Shown: positions 43,613-51,841 of the stretch, one piece after another
How the letters are laid out: each line of letters opens with the position of its first letter
Numbering within the stretch: position 1 is the first letter of the stretch
Assembly (NCBI RefSeq): GCF_018449775.1
Contig: NZ_JAAVVB010000001.1
Span: forward strand, 1,508,098-1,572,097
Reading direction: 5' to 3'
Source of the DNA: Mucilaginibacter sp. dw_454
GTDB lineage: Bacteria; Bacteroidota; Bacteroidia; Sphingobacteriales; Sphingobacteriaceae
DNA: 64,000 nt
Notes under the pieces: generated by a model
What the model saw: the letters and a program-made list of their open reading frames with translations, nothing else
Database searches by the model: none
Told to the model about the DNA's origin: nothing
Made by a program: the position numbers and the translations under genes

Positions 43613-43802
43613 AGGCTCCGTTTAGGTCAACATTTCAAACAGGATAAGTTAGTACAAAAATATAATTTTTAATGAAATTTTTTTTACAATGATTTAAATT
43701 GATTTGGTTAAATAAAAAGGTAGTCTGATGTATTTTGTCTGAATATGGTGGATGTGCCAGAGGCCGCGATGTCACCCCTTTACATTTGCGCTTAATAGCA
43801 GT

Positions 43803-44684
43803 TTAGATATTAATGATCTTCTTGATCAGGTTTAAAATGGGTAGGTGGTCGGTCTGGGTATTGTCGTTCCACAATATGGTTGAATGCACTTTCTGCGGAA
43901 TGTTATCCAACTCCACATATCTGATAGCCAGACTTTGGCCAGCCAGGGAAGCTTTAGGCTCAATAGTTACACCTAAACCCGCTTCGACCAACTTTAGTGC
44001 CGAACTTACTGATGAGGTATGATGAACGACATTAGGCAAAAATCCCGCGTCAAGGCAAATAGATTCTATAGCATACAAATAATCGCTGCTGTCTACCTCA
44101 TGGGGCAAAATAAATGCTTCGTTTGCCAAGGCATTAATATTAAAAGACGAAGCCTTTAACAAGGGATGGCCTACCGGCAGTACAACGACAAAAACATCCT
44201 TAAAAAACACCTTGCTTTTTAGATTTTCAGGAACAATAGGGTTAGTGGCAAAACCTATATCAATTTTTTGTTCGGCTAGATCACGGTATTGCTCATAGTT
44301 ATTCATCTCGCGTAGAACGGTTTTCACATCAGGGAATTCGGCACGCAGCTCTTTGATAATCCTCGGCAAAATAGATTGTACAATAGAATGGGTATATCCT
44401 ATCCTGATCTCTCCTGCTTCTCCGTTGTGAATTTGCTTTGCCCGGTTGGTGGCATAATTTAACTGATCGAGTGTTTGTTGTGCTGCCTGTTTAAAATAAA
44501 CACCTGCCTTTGTGAGCGACACGTTACGCTTATTCCTTTTAAATAGCTCTGCTCCTATAGATTTTTCTAACTGACTGATCTGCCTGCTCAATGCGGGCTG
44601 TGCCATAAACACCTGCTCAGAGGTTTTGGTAAAGTGCAACGTTTCGGCAAGCTTGATAAAATTCTCTAATGTCCGGGTATCCAT
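43803..44684 (-). CDS. LysR-family transcriptional regulator
   Basis: A 293-residue regulator of normal length. The N-terminal winged helix is clear (TLENFIKLAETLHFTKTSEQ, AQPALSRQISQLEKSIGAELFKR). The effector domain (~90-293) opens with GEIRIGYTHSIVQSILPRII. It is divergent from an M24 peptidase and nitrilase pair with a 107-base shared region, the standard arrangement for a LysR regulator and its target operon. The effector cannot be told from sequence. Confidence 0.95.
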   Translation of the reverse strand: MDTRTLENFIKLAETLHFTKTSEQVFMAQPALSRQISQLEKSIGAELFKRNKRNVSLTKAGVYFKQAAQQTLDQLNYATNRAKQIHNGEAGEIRIGYTHSIVQSILPRIIKELRAEFPDVKTVLREMNNYEQYRDLAEQKIDIGFATNPIVPENLKSKVFFKDVFVVVLPVGHPLLKASSFNINALANEAFILPHEVDSSDYLYAIESICLDAGFLPNVVHHTSSVSSALKLVEAGLGVTIEPKASLAGQSLAIRYVELDNIPQKVHSTILWNDNTQTDHLPILNLIKKIINI

Positions 44685-44695
44685 TTATGTATATT

Positions 44696-44709
44696 TTGAT
44701 ATAAATCAA
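44696..44709. promoter_or_regulatory. Candidate LysR binding site
   Basis: The perfect inverted repeat TTGAT-ATAA-ATCAA lies in the LysR/M24 divergent region, 12 bases from the lysR start codon. Its size and symmetry suit the dyad bound by LysR proteins. It is AT-rich, so coincidence is possible. Confidence 0.4.
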
Positions 44710-44791
44710 TACAAATTAAGTATTTTTTATTATTAATAGCATTCGTTTTCTTTGCTAAAAGACACCTGATCATATTGCCTAAAATCCATCC

Positions 44792-45466
44792 ATGAATAAT
44801 ACCAGACAAAACCTAACAGACGCCGAAAATAAGGCGAAAGAACTATTTAAAACCATCGAAGGATTGCAATTGATTGTCCCCGGAAAAACAGAAAAACAGC
44901 TCAATGATGAAGTGGTTAAAGTTGCCAGCGAAGTTTTTGATATAGAAGAATTCTGGCATAAAAAAATTGTCCGTGCCGGTATAAATACGATGCAGCCTTA
45001 TGGCGGCAATCCGCCGGATGCGGTTATCCAACACAATGATATGGTGATACTTGATTTTGGACCTATAGTTAATGGTTGGGAAGCTGATCTGGGCAGATCT
45101 TATGTTCTTGGAGACAACCCCGCAATGCTTAAACTCAAAGAGGATGTAGAGGATGCCTGGCAATTGGCAAATGCATGGTACAGCAAGCAAACCCGCCTTA
45201 CCGGGTCTGAATTTTACAGTTACATTAATAATATGGCTGCCCAGTATGGCTATACTTTTGGCGGCGGGATAGCGGGGCATATTGTAGGCCCCTATCCGCA
45301 TGAACAACTTGGCCCGGATGATTTAGGATTGGATATCCACCCGGACAATCATCAGGATATGTTTGCTAAAGATCCGCAGGGTAACGACAGGCACTGGATC
45401 CTGGAGATCCATTTTAATGACGAGGCGAATAACATTGGGGCCTTTTTTGAACAATTGCTGTATTAA
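44792..45466 (+). CDS. M24-family metallopeptidase-like protein (single catalytic domain)
   Basis: A 224-residue pita-bread-fold protein. Metal ligands expected for M24 are visible in order: Asp in VILDFGPIVNG, Asp in EADLGRSYV, His in AGHIVGPYPHE, Glu in WILEIHF and a final Glu in AFFEQLLY. It lacks the N-terminal creatinase domain of longer Xaa-Pro peptidases. A dipeptidase, creatinase or related amidase activity is possible. The nitrilase gene begins 8 bases later, so both likely act on one amide-containing compound under LysR control. Confidence 0.85.
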   Translation: MNNTRQNLTDAENKAKELFKTIEGLQLIVPGKTEKQLNDEVVKVASEVFDIEEFWHKKIVRAGINTMQPYGGNPPDAVIQHNDMVILDFGPIVNGWEADLGRSYVLGDNPAMLKLKEDVEDAWQLANAWYSKQTRLTGSEFYSYINNMAAQYGYTFGGGIAGHIVGPYPHEQLGPDDLGLDIHPDNHQDMFAKDPQGNDRHWILEIHFNDEANNIGAFFEQLLY

Positions 45467-45474
45467 ACGCACAT

Positions 45475-46254
45475 ATGATGAAAGTAACCATATGCGAACT
45501 AAGCGATAATGAGCTTCAATTTATCGAAGACTGGAGCAAACTTAAGATCCACCTTAAAACTTATAAGCCAGATTTATTGCTATTGCCCGAAATGCCGTTT
45601 TGTAAGTGGATAGCTTCCGAAAAAGAAGTTACCGAAGCTGCAAAAAAACAAAGCGTAAATAAACACGAACGCTGGCTTAAAGAAATAGAGCAGCTTAAAG
45701 TAACCTACACTGTCTATTCCAAACCCGTCATTAACGCTGATAAACTCTTCAATACTGCTTATGTGTATGAGCGTGGTGTTGGTCATCATAAACTTCACAC
45801 AAAATGCTTTTTTCCGGAAGAAGACCATTTTTGGGAAGAAACCTGGTTTAATGCCGACCCGGACAAGATCTTTGAAATACTGGAAATTGGCGGGATAAAT
45901 ATTGGAGTTTTGTTATGTACAGAAATGTGGTTCACAGAATATGCCCGGCAATATGGTAAACAAGGGATTGATATTCTGTTGTGTCCGCGGGCTACAGGTC
46001 TGGGATCAGTCACTCAATGGCTTCGGTGTGCACAAACGCTTTCTGTTATCTCAGGCGCCTATTGTTTAAGCTCAAACCGGTCTGGATACGGTGACAATAA
46101 TTTTCAATGGGGTGGCAACGGCTGGATAACTAAGCCCGGGACGGGAAATTTGTCAGGAGTTACCTCTGCGGATGAAAAATTCATTACGCAGCAGATCGAT
46201 ATCAGTAAAAGCCGAAAAGCAAAAACCGAATACCCTCTATACGTAGGTGGATAG
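45475..46254 (+). CDS. Carbon-nitrogen hydrolase (nitrilase superfamily)
   Basis: A 259-residue amidase-type enzyme with the Glu-Lys-Cys triad: Glu in LLLLPEMPF, Lys in HKLHTKCFFPEEDHFWE, and Cys in IGVLLCTEMWF. The SRSGYG-like end of the core appears as SSNRSGYGDNNFQWGG. It has no signal peptide. Members hydrolyse omega-amides, N-carbamoyl compounds or nitriles to acid plus ammonia. Cotranscription with an M24 peptidase-like gene suggests stepwise breakdown of a small amide. The substrate is unknown. Confidence 0.9.
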   Translation: MMKVTICELSDNELQFIEDWSKLKIHLKTYKPDLLLLPEMPFCKWIASEKEVTEAAKKQSVNKHERWLKEIEQLKVTYTVYSKPVINADKLFNTAYVYERGVGHHKLHTKCFFPEEDHFWEETWFNADPDKIFEILEIGGINIGVLLCTEMWFTEYARQYGKQGIDILLCPRATGLGSVTQWLRCAQTLSVISGAYCLSSNRSGYGDNNFQWGGNGWITKPGTGNLSGVTSADEKFITQQIDISKSRKAKTEYPLYVGG

Positions 46255-46441
46255 CAAATTTAAAATCCGGCGGTTACCATTTGCTTAAACTTAATATTTA
46301 TAATCAACTGGTTTATATTGATTTAGACTAGAAGTAACTTTGCTTTGGCGGGGCTTTTCCTTTTTGTAACCTTAAATAATTTCTACCTGATGTAGCACTA
46401 TCTATTGCAGACTCGTATTACTAAAAAAAACATTACAAGTT

Positions 46442-46951
46442 ATGAAACAGCACTACACACTAGCAATTATTGCGGCATTTGTTTTCGGCTTATCAGCCTG
46501 CCAGAAATCAGGACCAGGTTCGCGTTTAGACGGTGGCCTTACCGTATCTAAAAATAATTTATTGGGCAAATGGAAGGAAGTAAAACTGCACACTGTACAA
46601 ACCGTTAACGGCGTTGTAACCGATGAGACCCTAACGTCAACCCCTACAACTACCGCGCCTTATCTGAATGCTTATGACAGCATTGAATTTACGCAAGACA
46701 ATAAAGCAACTATTTATGCAGCTGCCAGCATTGATCCAAGAAGCGGTGTGGCTATTCCTTATTGGATTGCAGCAAGTAATTACACTTATATTCTATCAGG
46801 ATCTGATCTGATTCTCACTTCAGAAAACACCCAAACGGGTGCCTTAGTAATGACGATAACAAAACTCGATTCGAATAACTTGACGCTGCATTATACACAG
46901 AAAAGCGGCGATATCGATATTGTTATTGATAACTATTACACCAGGAATTAA
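46442..46951 (+). CDS. Lipocalin-like lipoprotein
   Basis: A 169-residue lipoprotein: lipobox GLSAC with the acylated Cys at residue 20. The mature protein begins with LLGKWKEVKLHTVQ, the typical first strand of Bacteroidota lipocalin-like domains. Alternating strands follow, including SIEFTQDNKATIYA, YTYILSGSDLILTS and LTLHYTQKSGDIDIVIDNYYTR. It may bind a small hydrophobic ligand, but the family is poorly characterised. It is a single gene with no obvious partner. Confidence 0.75.
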   Translation: MKQHYTLAIIAAFVFGLSACQKSGPGSRLDGGLTVSKNNLLGKWKEVKLHTVQTVNGVVTDETLTSTPTTTAPYLNAYDSIEFTQDNKATIYAAASIDPRSGVAIPYWIAASNYTYILSGSDLILTSENTQTGALVMTITKLDSNNLTLHYTQKSGDIDIVIDNYYTRN

Positions 46952-47075
46952 GGATCTATTAATGTCGGGATTGGTAAGGTCACTACGATATATGTCGCAT
47001 ATTTTGATTCATAAACACTTTGGTTTTAAAAAATTATATATATTTAAGTGTTTTATCTAAACCCCAAAATCATAA

Positions 47076-47666
47076 ATGAAAATGTTAATTACCGGGGCAG
47101 CAATGCTTGCCTTCCTTTCTTTCGCCACAGTGGCTAATGCTCAAAAAATAAAGCTTGTTGACGGCGACCCATCACCTTTAAAAAATGAATCGTCAGTTGC
47201 TTTTAAATTTACTTACGACAATATGGCTATTGGCAAGTTCGAGAACGGACAAGACTACATAGACAAGAAAAAAGCAGAATACAATGCAAAACAAGATGGC
47301 AAGGGCGACAGATGGGCCGAAGCATGGGTAAACGACCGCTCAGCGCGCTATGAGCCTAAATTCATCGACCTGTTCTTGAAGTACAGCTTGATGTCTGAGA
47401 AGAAAGATGCTAAGTACACCATTATCTTCCACACCTCATTTACCGAAGCTGGATACAACGTTTACATCAGCCGCCATAACGCCGAGATTAATGGAGAAGC
47501 AACGATTGTTGAAACTGCTGATCCAAGTAAAGTGATAGCAACTATTTCGATAGAAAAAGCACCGGGCCGTACCTTTGGTGGTGATGATTACGATGCCGGA
47601 ACCAGGATCACAGAATCATACGCCGATGCCGGTAAATACCTGGCTAAATTCATCAAGAAAAATTGA
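47076..47666 (+). CDS. Secreted hypothetical protein
   Basis: A 196-residue protein with a signal peptide ending ATVANA before Q. The mature part is charged and probably alpha/beta, with KFTYDNMAIGKFENGQDYIDKKKAEY, KYTIIFHTSFTEAGYNVYISRHNAEINGE-type strands and a C-terminal YADAGKYLAKFIKKN helix. I recall similar sequences only as uncharacterised proteins of Bacteroidota. No catalytic motif or lipobox was seen. It is followed by a clear terminator and so is monocistronic. Confidence 0.75.
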   Translation: MKMLITGAAMLAFLSFATVANAQKIKLVDGDPSPLKNESSVAFKFTYDNMAIGKFENGQDYIDKKKAEYNAKQDGKGDRWAEAWVNDRSARYEPKFIDLFLKYSLMSEKKDAKYTIIFHTSFTEAGYNVYISRHNAEINGEATIVETADPSKVIATISIEKAPGRTFGGDDYDAGTRITESYADAGKYLAKFIKKN

Positions 47667-47684
47667 TACTTATTTTATCATACG

Positions 47685-47710
47685 AAAAGCCATCGTTAAT
47701 GATGGCTTTT
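47685..47710 (+). terminator. Terminator of the secreted hypothetical protein gene
   Basis: A perfect 10-bp stem AAAAGCCATC/GATGGCTTTT with a GTTAAT loop is followed by CTGCTTTT. It begins 19 bases after the stop codon. Confidence 0.85.
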
Positions 47711-47780
47711 CTGCTTTTAAATTGTTTTTTTTGATTAAACAGTGGACCCACTGTTAGCTGAGAGGCAAGCCAGGTATTAA

Positions 47781-48071
47781 AGCTGTTTATGTATTACCCA
47801 ACCCAACGACAAACGTATTATTGCCTCAAATCAGCAATCAGGCAATGTTTCGGAACAATTAAGCGTTAGCAAGGGCGACCGCCTCGCCATCGCGACCATG
47901 TACGGTTTCTCTAATAATTGGTTCTTCGCTTCAGCCAATAACGGGGTATATACAATGCAAAAAGGTGACATTTCCACCATTATTAAATTGTACGACGATG
48001 GTACCGCCATCAATTAATTCCCTGGTGCAGGCCTTACTCAATTCAACCTTGACTTCAATTCTTTGCGATGA
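47781..48071 (+). pseudogene. Remnant of a spondin-domain protein gene with an internal stop
   Basis: One frame through this stretch encodes EQLSVSKGDRLAIATMYGF, then SNNWFFASANNGVYTMQKGD and IIKLYDDGTAIN, then a TAA stop (48015-48017), then in the same frame FPGAGLTQFNL. This matches the core of the spondin_N domain in bacterial proteins (pattern SxGDxLxxATMxxxSNDxFxAxxxxG ... DxxxxIxLxDxGTExNxxPGxG). The TAA falls where Glu is usual, one base from GAA or GAG-like codons. There is no start codon or signal peptide in frame, so both the 5' part and the full 3' part are lost. The family call is from pattern memory. Confidence 0.55.
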
Positions 48072-48119
48072 GTACTGACTTAATGACACCAACTCTGCCT
48101 TTATGTTTTTTCATAGTTT

Positions 48120-48644
48120 TCAAGCCGTCTTACGCTCAGCGGCGAGTACCACAAAAAGAATAGTAAAATCTTTTGCAGAGCGATTATGCCAGCTATGGAA
48201 GGTGCCGTTGTGTACTATCAAATCGCCGGTTTTTAACGTAAGTTCGTGTACCTGTCCATCTTCGCCGGGATACGCAACGGTCGGTTCGCCATCGATTACG
48301 ATGGAAAAATCAATGCTGTCGGTGCGGTGCATTCCGTCACCTTCTTTCCCGAGAACCATTCCCGGTGTTCCCATGTCAATGCTATTTGCACCTCTAAGTT
48401 CCGCGGGGCCGTCTCCCGTTTCAGGGGGAAGCGTATAGAGATCTACTCTGATACCGCCAAGCGGGCCAAACATCCCCATTTTTTTATATTCACCCAGTAC
48501 TTCTTCTGACCTTAGCGGCAGGTTGGGAACCCTGTCAAATCCCCAAATATTGGTAACGAAGTCAATTGTTTCTGTGTCGATGGTATCTATCGTGGTAGCC
48601 ACGCCAATTTTAGCTTCTCCTGTGATGATTCTTCTAATTTGCAT
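48120..48644 (-). CDS. Cupin-domain protein
   Basis: I choose the ATG at 48644 (174 residues) because it opens directly on MQIRRIITGEAKIG. An upstream ATG would add 11 Lys-rich residues. Cupin motif 1 is represented by MHRTDSIDFSIVIDGE, and motif 2 by KTGDLIVHNGTFHSWHNRS, giving His/Asp/His candidates for one metal. Similar cupins occur with dehydrogenases or aromatic-compound enzymes, and the substrate is unknown. It shares its strand with an SDR gene about 200 bases upstream, but cotranscription is uncertain. Confidence 0.8.
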   Translation of the reverse strand: MQIRRIITGEAKIGVATTIDTIDTETIDFVTNIWGFDRVPNLPLRSEEVLGEYKKMGMFGPLGGIRVDLYTLPPETGDGPAELRGANSIDMGTPGMVLGKEGDGMHRTDSIDFSIVIDGEPTVAYPGEDGQVHELTLKTGDLIVHNGTFHSWHNRSAKDFTILFVVLAAERKTA

Positions 48645-48845
48645 ATTTGTTTTTTTTGTTTTTGAACAAAGCGCCATGTATCACCATCTCTGGCCATATA
48701 CCCTCCGCTTGGTGTACTGAAATGTGTGCCTAATACCAGGCTATCCCGATCCGTATGCTCATGAATAAAATAAAGACGGGTCTTTTGGCATAGCCTTATC
48801 GAAATCAAAGTTGCTGTTGATCTTTGGATTTGATTTTCTTCAATC

Positions 48846-49772
48846 TTATTTTATGAAACGGTGAATTGCCGCATCCGCATTGTCCTGAAATGAAGTATTT
48901 TTCAAATCAGTGTAAAAAGTGCTTTGGTCAACCACCTCTCCTGATAATTTACCTTCTTTACTTGCATAAAAAACGCCACTTTTGAATCGCTCATCCGAAA
49001 TGCCATCTACAAAGCGTTTTGCACCTACTTCCAACGTATGCACCATTTCTCCAAGCAATGGAAATACAATAGGCATCATCAAATACTTCAACATAAATTT
49101 CATTGCCGGAGGCAAACTATCTGGTGCATTGGTACCGCCGGTGTTCCCGGGACTCATGACAACAAATTTAAGGTCAGGATATTTTCTCGCCATTGATAAG
49201 GTCCACATTGTCAATGCATATTTGACATATCCGTATGCTTGAATTGCTTCAAACTTTTCACCAAAATATGATCCATCAAAAACAGCAGCAAAATCATCTG
49301 CAGAAGAAGTCTTCATGGCAACCGGTTTCATTCCGAGCATCGTTACGCCGGGTACAGCTTCCGCACTTACTGATAGTACTGCTTTTTTTAATAAATCACG
49401 TTTGATTAATTCTTCCACTAAAATTACATTACCTAAAATATTTGTAGCAGCTAACTCATTCATACCGGAGGGAGTAATTTTCGAAGCCGTTTTGCCAATT
49501 ACTCCACCCGCATTTAATATCACTGCATCAATAGGTTCCTTTATTTTTTCTACTGCTTTTCTTACGGAATTTGCATCCGAAACATCTCCAATAATTATTT
49601 CAAAAATCTCTCTCCCAGTTTGCGCCTCAAGGTCCTTTTTTGCAGCCTCGGCTTTCACTTGATTTCTGCAGAAAAGAATTACTTTTTTTGTTTCTTTTTT
49701 TAATGCTAACTGTCGGGCAGCTTCTTTCCCAAGTCCAGCATTTGCTCCGGTTATTAATATGCTATCGTTCAT
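48846..49772 (-). CDS. Short-chain dehydrogenase/reductase
   Basis: A 308-residue classical-type SDR: the nucleotide motif TGANAGLGKEAA at the N-terminus, the VILNAGG block, Ser in LSVSAEAVPG and the catalytic YGYVK (YxxxK) further on, then MSPGNTGGTNAP as the C-terminal substrate loop. NADP preference is suggested by Arg in LFCRNQ after strand 2. A MarR-type gene lies upstream on the same strand with two matching palindromes in the gap, so it is a likely target of that regulator. Confidence 0.9.
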   Translation of the reverse strand: MNDSILITGANAGLGKEAARQLALKKETKKVILFCRNQVKAEAAKKDLEAQTGREIFEIIIGDVSDANSVRKAVEKIKEPIDAVILNAGGVIGKTASKITPSGMNELAATNILGNVILVEELIKRDLLKKAVLSVSAEAVPGVTMLGMKPVAMKTSSADDFAAVFDGSYFGEKFEAIQAYGYVKYALTMWTLSMARKYPDLKFVVMSPGNTGGTNAPDSLPPAMKFMLKYLMMPIVFPLLGEMVHTLEVGAKRFVDGISDERFKSGVFYASKEGKLSGEVVDQSTFYTDLKNTSFQDNADAAIHRFIK

Positions 49773-49858
49773 TTTTTATCCTTTTGAAGTAATCGTATAT
49801 AATTGTGTTTAATTTAATTACGGTAATACGAGCCACAGTAAATTAATACCATATTAGA

Positions 49859-49944
49859 ATATTACCAATATGGAACTAATGAGACTAAAAAAAGGCCCGT
49901 TTTGGGGCCATCTTTTTAGTTCGACATTACAATATTACGAATAT
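49859..49944 (-). promoter_or_regulatory. Paired palindromes, candidate MarR operator
   Basis: Two near-identical dyads, ATATT-ACC-AATAT (49859-49871) and ATATT-ACG-AATAT (49932-49944), lie 73 bp apart in the gap between the marR and SDR genes. The first is embedded in a wider repeat, CCATATT ... AATATGG. Two copies of one 13-mer flanking the marR terminator suggest a regulator site controlling the SDR promoter. Confidence 0.5.
49887..49909 (-). terminator. Terminator of the marR gene
   Basis: On the minus strand GGCCC-CAAAAC-GGGCC is followed by seven T. It lies about 60 bases past the marR stop, showing that the SDR gene downstream needs its own promoter. Confidence 0.8.
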
Positions 49945-49968
49945 CGAAACAATTAAACAAAAAAACTT

Positions 49969-50412
49969 TTATGTATTATTTAAAGAAGAAGCCAAAACGT
50001 GTATGTGCTTTATAACAAGGCCTTGTGTTTTGTCATCAAATTGCGATAAGAAACTTTCGGACAATTTTTTATTCTGATTAATAATTGTTTTATAGGCCGT
50101 TTTTCCCATAGAATCCAGAAATACATTTATGACACGTCTATCTTCGCTGGAATGTCCTCTTGATAGGATTTTTTTTTCTACAAGTTTGTCTACTATGTTT
50201 GTAAGTGTACTCATAGGGGCATCGATATTTGCAGCAATCTCACTCATTTTTATACTTTCCTTTTGACCTACTAAATACACAATAACCAGCTCTTTTTCAT
50301 TAAGCCCGCCGCAAGCTTTCCCACAGTTTTCCGTTTCTCTTTTAATAGCTTGAACCAGGCTAAGCATAGCCACATTAAATTTGTCCGTAATTTCGTCTTT
50401 GACCTTCATCAA
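49969..50412 (-). CDS. MarR-family transcriptional regulator
   Basis: A 147-residue winged-helix regulator. The DNA-binding part reads KELVIVYLVGQKESIKMSEI, then IDAPMSTLTNIVDKLVEKKIL as recognition helix and SRGHSSEDRRVINVFLD as wing with the usual D-x-R. The dimerisation helices lie at both ends. A Cys pair region (ENCGKACGGLNE, ~31-42) is unusual and could be redox- or metal-sensing. It likely regulates itself and the SDR gene downstream. Confidence 0.9.
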   Translation of the reverse strand: MMKVKDEITDKFNVAMLSLVQAIKRETENCGKACGGLNEKELVIVYLVGQKESIKMSEIAANIDAPMSTLTNIVDKLVEKKILSRGHSSEDRRVINVFLDSMGKTAYKTIINQNKKLSESFLSQFDDKTQGLVIKHIHVLASSLNNT

Positions 50413-50654
50413 AAATGTATTTTTAAATAAATGTTAAGTTTTCACAAATCTACATTATTTTAACAAGGGTTCTTTGTGAGAACAATCAAGTAATTTATTT
50501 CATAAAAGCGGTAATTCATGGATGGGTGTTATTGTAGAAATTAATCAGTAATCGAATATAAAATGATCGATAGGACGAAAATTGTCTGCTAAATTTCACC
50601 AGAAAAAACTACCCGATTATGAATCCTTGAAAGCCATACCTATTTCGTACCAAA

Positions 50655-50689
50655 CGAAAAAAGCAGCTACATTTTCAATGTAGCTGCTT
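50655..50689 (-). terminator. Terminator downstream of the tRNA gene
   Basis: A perfect 13-bp stem AAGCAGCTACATT/AATGTAGCTGCTT with a 3-base loop is followed on the minus strand by TTTTTTCG. It begins 11 bases past the tRNA 3' end. Confidence 0.9.
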
Positions 50690-50699
50690 AATTTACCCG

Positions 50700-50773
50700 T
50701 GCGCCCACCTGGGCTCGAACCAGGGACCAAAAGATTATGAGTCTTCTACTCTAACCAACTGAGCTATAGGCGC
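50700..50773 (-). tRNA. tRNA with CAT anticodon, probably tRNA-Met (elongator)
   Basis: Seventy-four bases on the minus strand fold as a cloverleaf: acceptor GCGCCTA/TGGGCGC with one wobble, D arm GCTCAGTTGGTTAGAG, anticodon loop CTCATAA, and T arm CCTGG-TTCGAGC-CCAGG. The 3' CCA is not encoded. CAT can also belong to tRNA-Ile2, where C34 becomes lysidine. The variable arm and anticodon-stem end (TTTTGGTC) do not settle it by eye. It has a strong terminator of its own. Confidence 0.95.
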
Positions 50774-50896
50774 GCAGAAATCTTGTTAAATTTCAGGCTG
50801 CAATGTTACAATTTTTCGCAAACATTTGCAAAGGCTTATTTTAATTTAAATAGCATATTTTTGGTGACAGTACAGCCAAAAGCACTATTTGCCAAC

Positions 50897-51841
50897 ATGA
50901 ATCAATCTTCACAAAACCGCAGGCGGGCCTTGCAAACTTTAGGGTTAACAGCAGGTGCCGCCCTGCTTAACAGCAAAACTTCGGGCATGAACGTTTCTAA
51001 GAAACCTAATCAGGCGTTTAAGTATTCATTGAATATGAGCACCATTCGCGGGCAAAAGCTGGGATTTATCAAAGAAATTCAAACTGCTGCAGCCGCCGGT
51101 TTCACATCCGTCGAGATTTGGTTAGATACCTTCCAGGTGTTTTTACAAAATGGCGGCTCAACCATCGAAGCTAAAAAAGTCATTGAGGGTTTGGGTGTAA
51201 CCGTTGAAAATGCCATTGGCTTCGCAGAATGGATTGTTGATGACGAAGAAAAGCGCAAAGACGCCCTGTCACAATTAGAACGGCAGATGGATTTATTAGC
51301 CAAAATCGGCTGTCATCGTATTGCTGCTCCTCCGTCAGGCGCCACGGGCCTGCCAGTTATTGACCTGGATGTTATAACGGAAAGATACCGCGCTATTCTT
51401 GAGCTGGGTAATCGTAGCGGTGTTATTCCTATGGCTGAGATGTGGGGAGGATCGCATAATCTTAAAACCATAAGTCAGGTGCTATATGTGGCCGCAGCCA
51501 GCGGCCATAAAAATGCGTTGATATTGCTAGACGCGTTTCATATCTACAAAGGCGAATCGAGTTTGGAGAGCCTTCCATTTGTAGGCAAGAGTGCTATCGA
51601 GGTGTTTCATATCAATGATTACCCCACAGGTATCTCCCCCAACAAAATATCTGAGCCCGATAGGGTTTATCCGGGTGATGGCATAGCACCTTTAAAACAA
51701 ATGCTACAGCTAATCAAAAACCCCGAAAAACCTATTGTGCTATCACTCGAAGTATTTAACGAAACCTATTATAAACAAGACGCCTTACAAGTAGCCAAAA
51801 CCGGACTGGCTAAAATGAAAGCAATCACTGAAGGTATATGA
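50897..51841 (+). CDS. Sugar phosphate isomerase/epimerase-like TIM-barrel protein with Tat-type leader
   Basis: I start at the ATG at 50897 (314 residues), because it gives an export signal with twin arginines (QNRRRALQTLGLTAGAALL). A longer frame would begin inside the tRNA promoter region. The remainder is an AP-endonuclease-2-type TIM barrel: AAAAGFTSVEIWLDT, IGCHRIAAPPSGA, VIPMAEMWGGSHNL with a metal-type Glu, LILLDAFHIYKGE, EVFHINDYPTG and VLSLEVFNETY. The substrate is unknown, with inositol- or sugar-type ligands likely. It overlaps the HAD gene by 4 bases. Confidence 0.85.
   Translation: MNQSSQNRRRALQTLGLTAGAALLNSKTSGMNVSKKPNQAFKYSLNMSTIRGQKLGFIKEIQTAAAAGFTSVEIWLDTFQVFLQNGGSTIEAKKVIEGLGVTVENAIGFAEWIVDDEEKRKDALSQLERQMDLLAKIGCHRIAAPPSGATGLPVIDLDVITERYRAILELGNRSGVIPMAEMWGGSHNLKTISQVLYVAAASGHKNALILLDAFHIYKGESSLESLPFVGKSAIEVFHINDYPTGISPNKISEPDRVYPGDGIAPLKQMLQLIKNPEKPIVLSLEVFNETYYKQDALQVAKTGLAKMKAITEGI

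Noticed and set aside
47831..48013. Minus-strand open frame over the spondin remnant
   Set aside because: The plus strand shows a recognisable domain interrupted by a stop, which explains the region better.
50783..50896. Upstream ATG for the sugar isomerase-like gene
   Set aside because: It would place coding sequence in the promoter zone next to the tRNA and bury the twin-arginine leader inside the protein.
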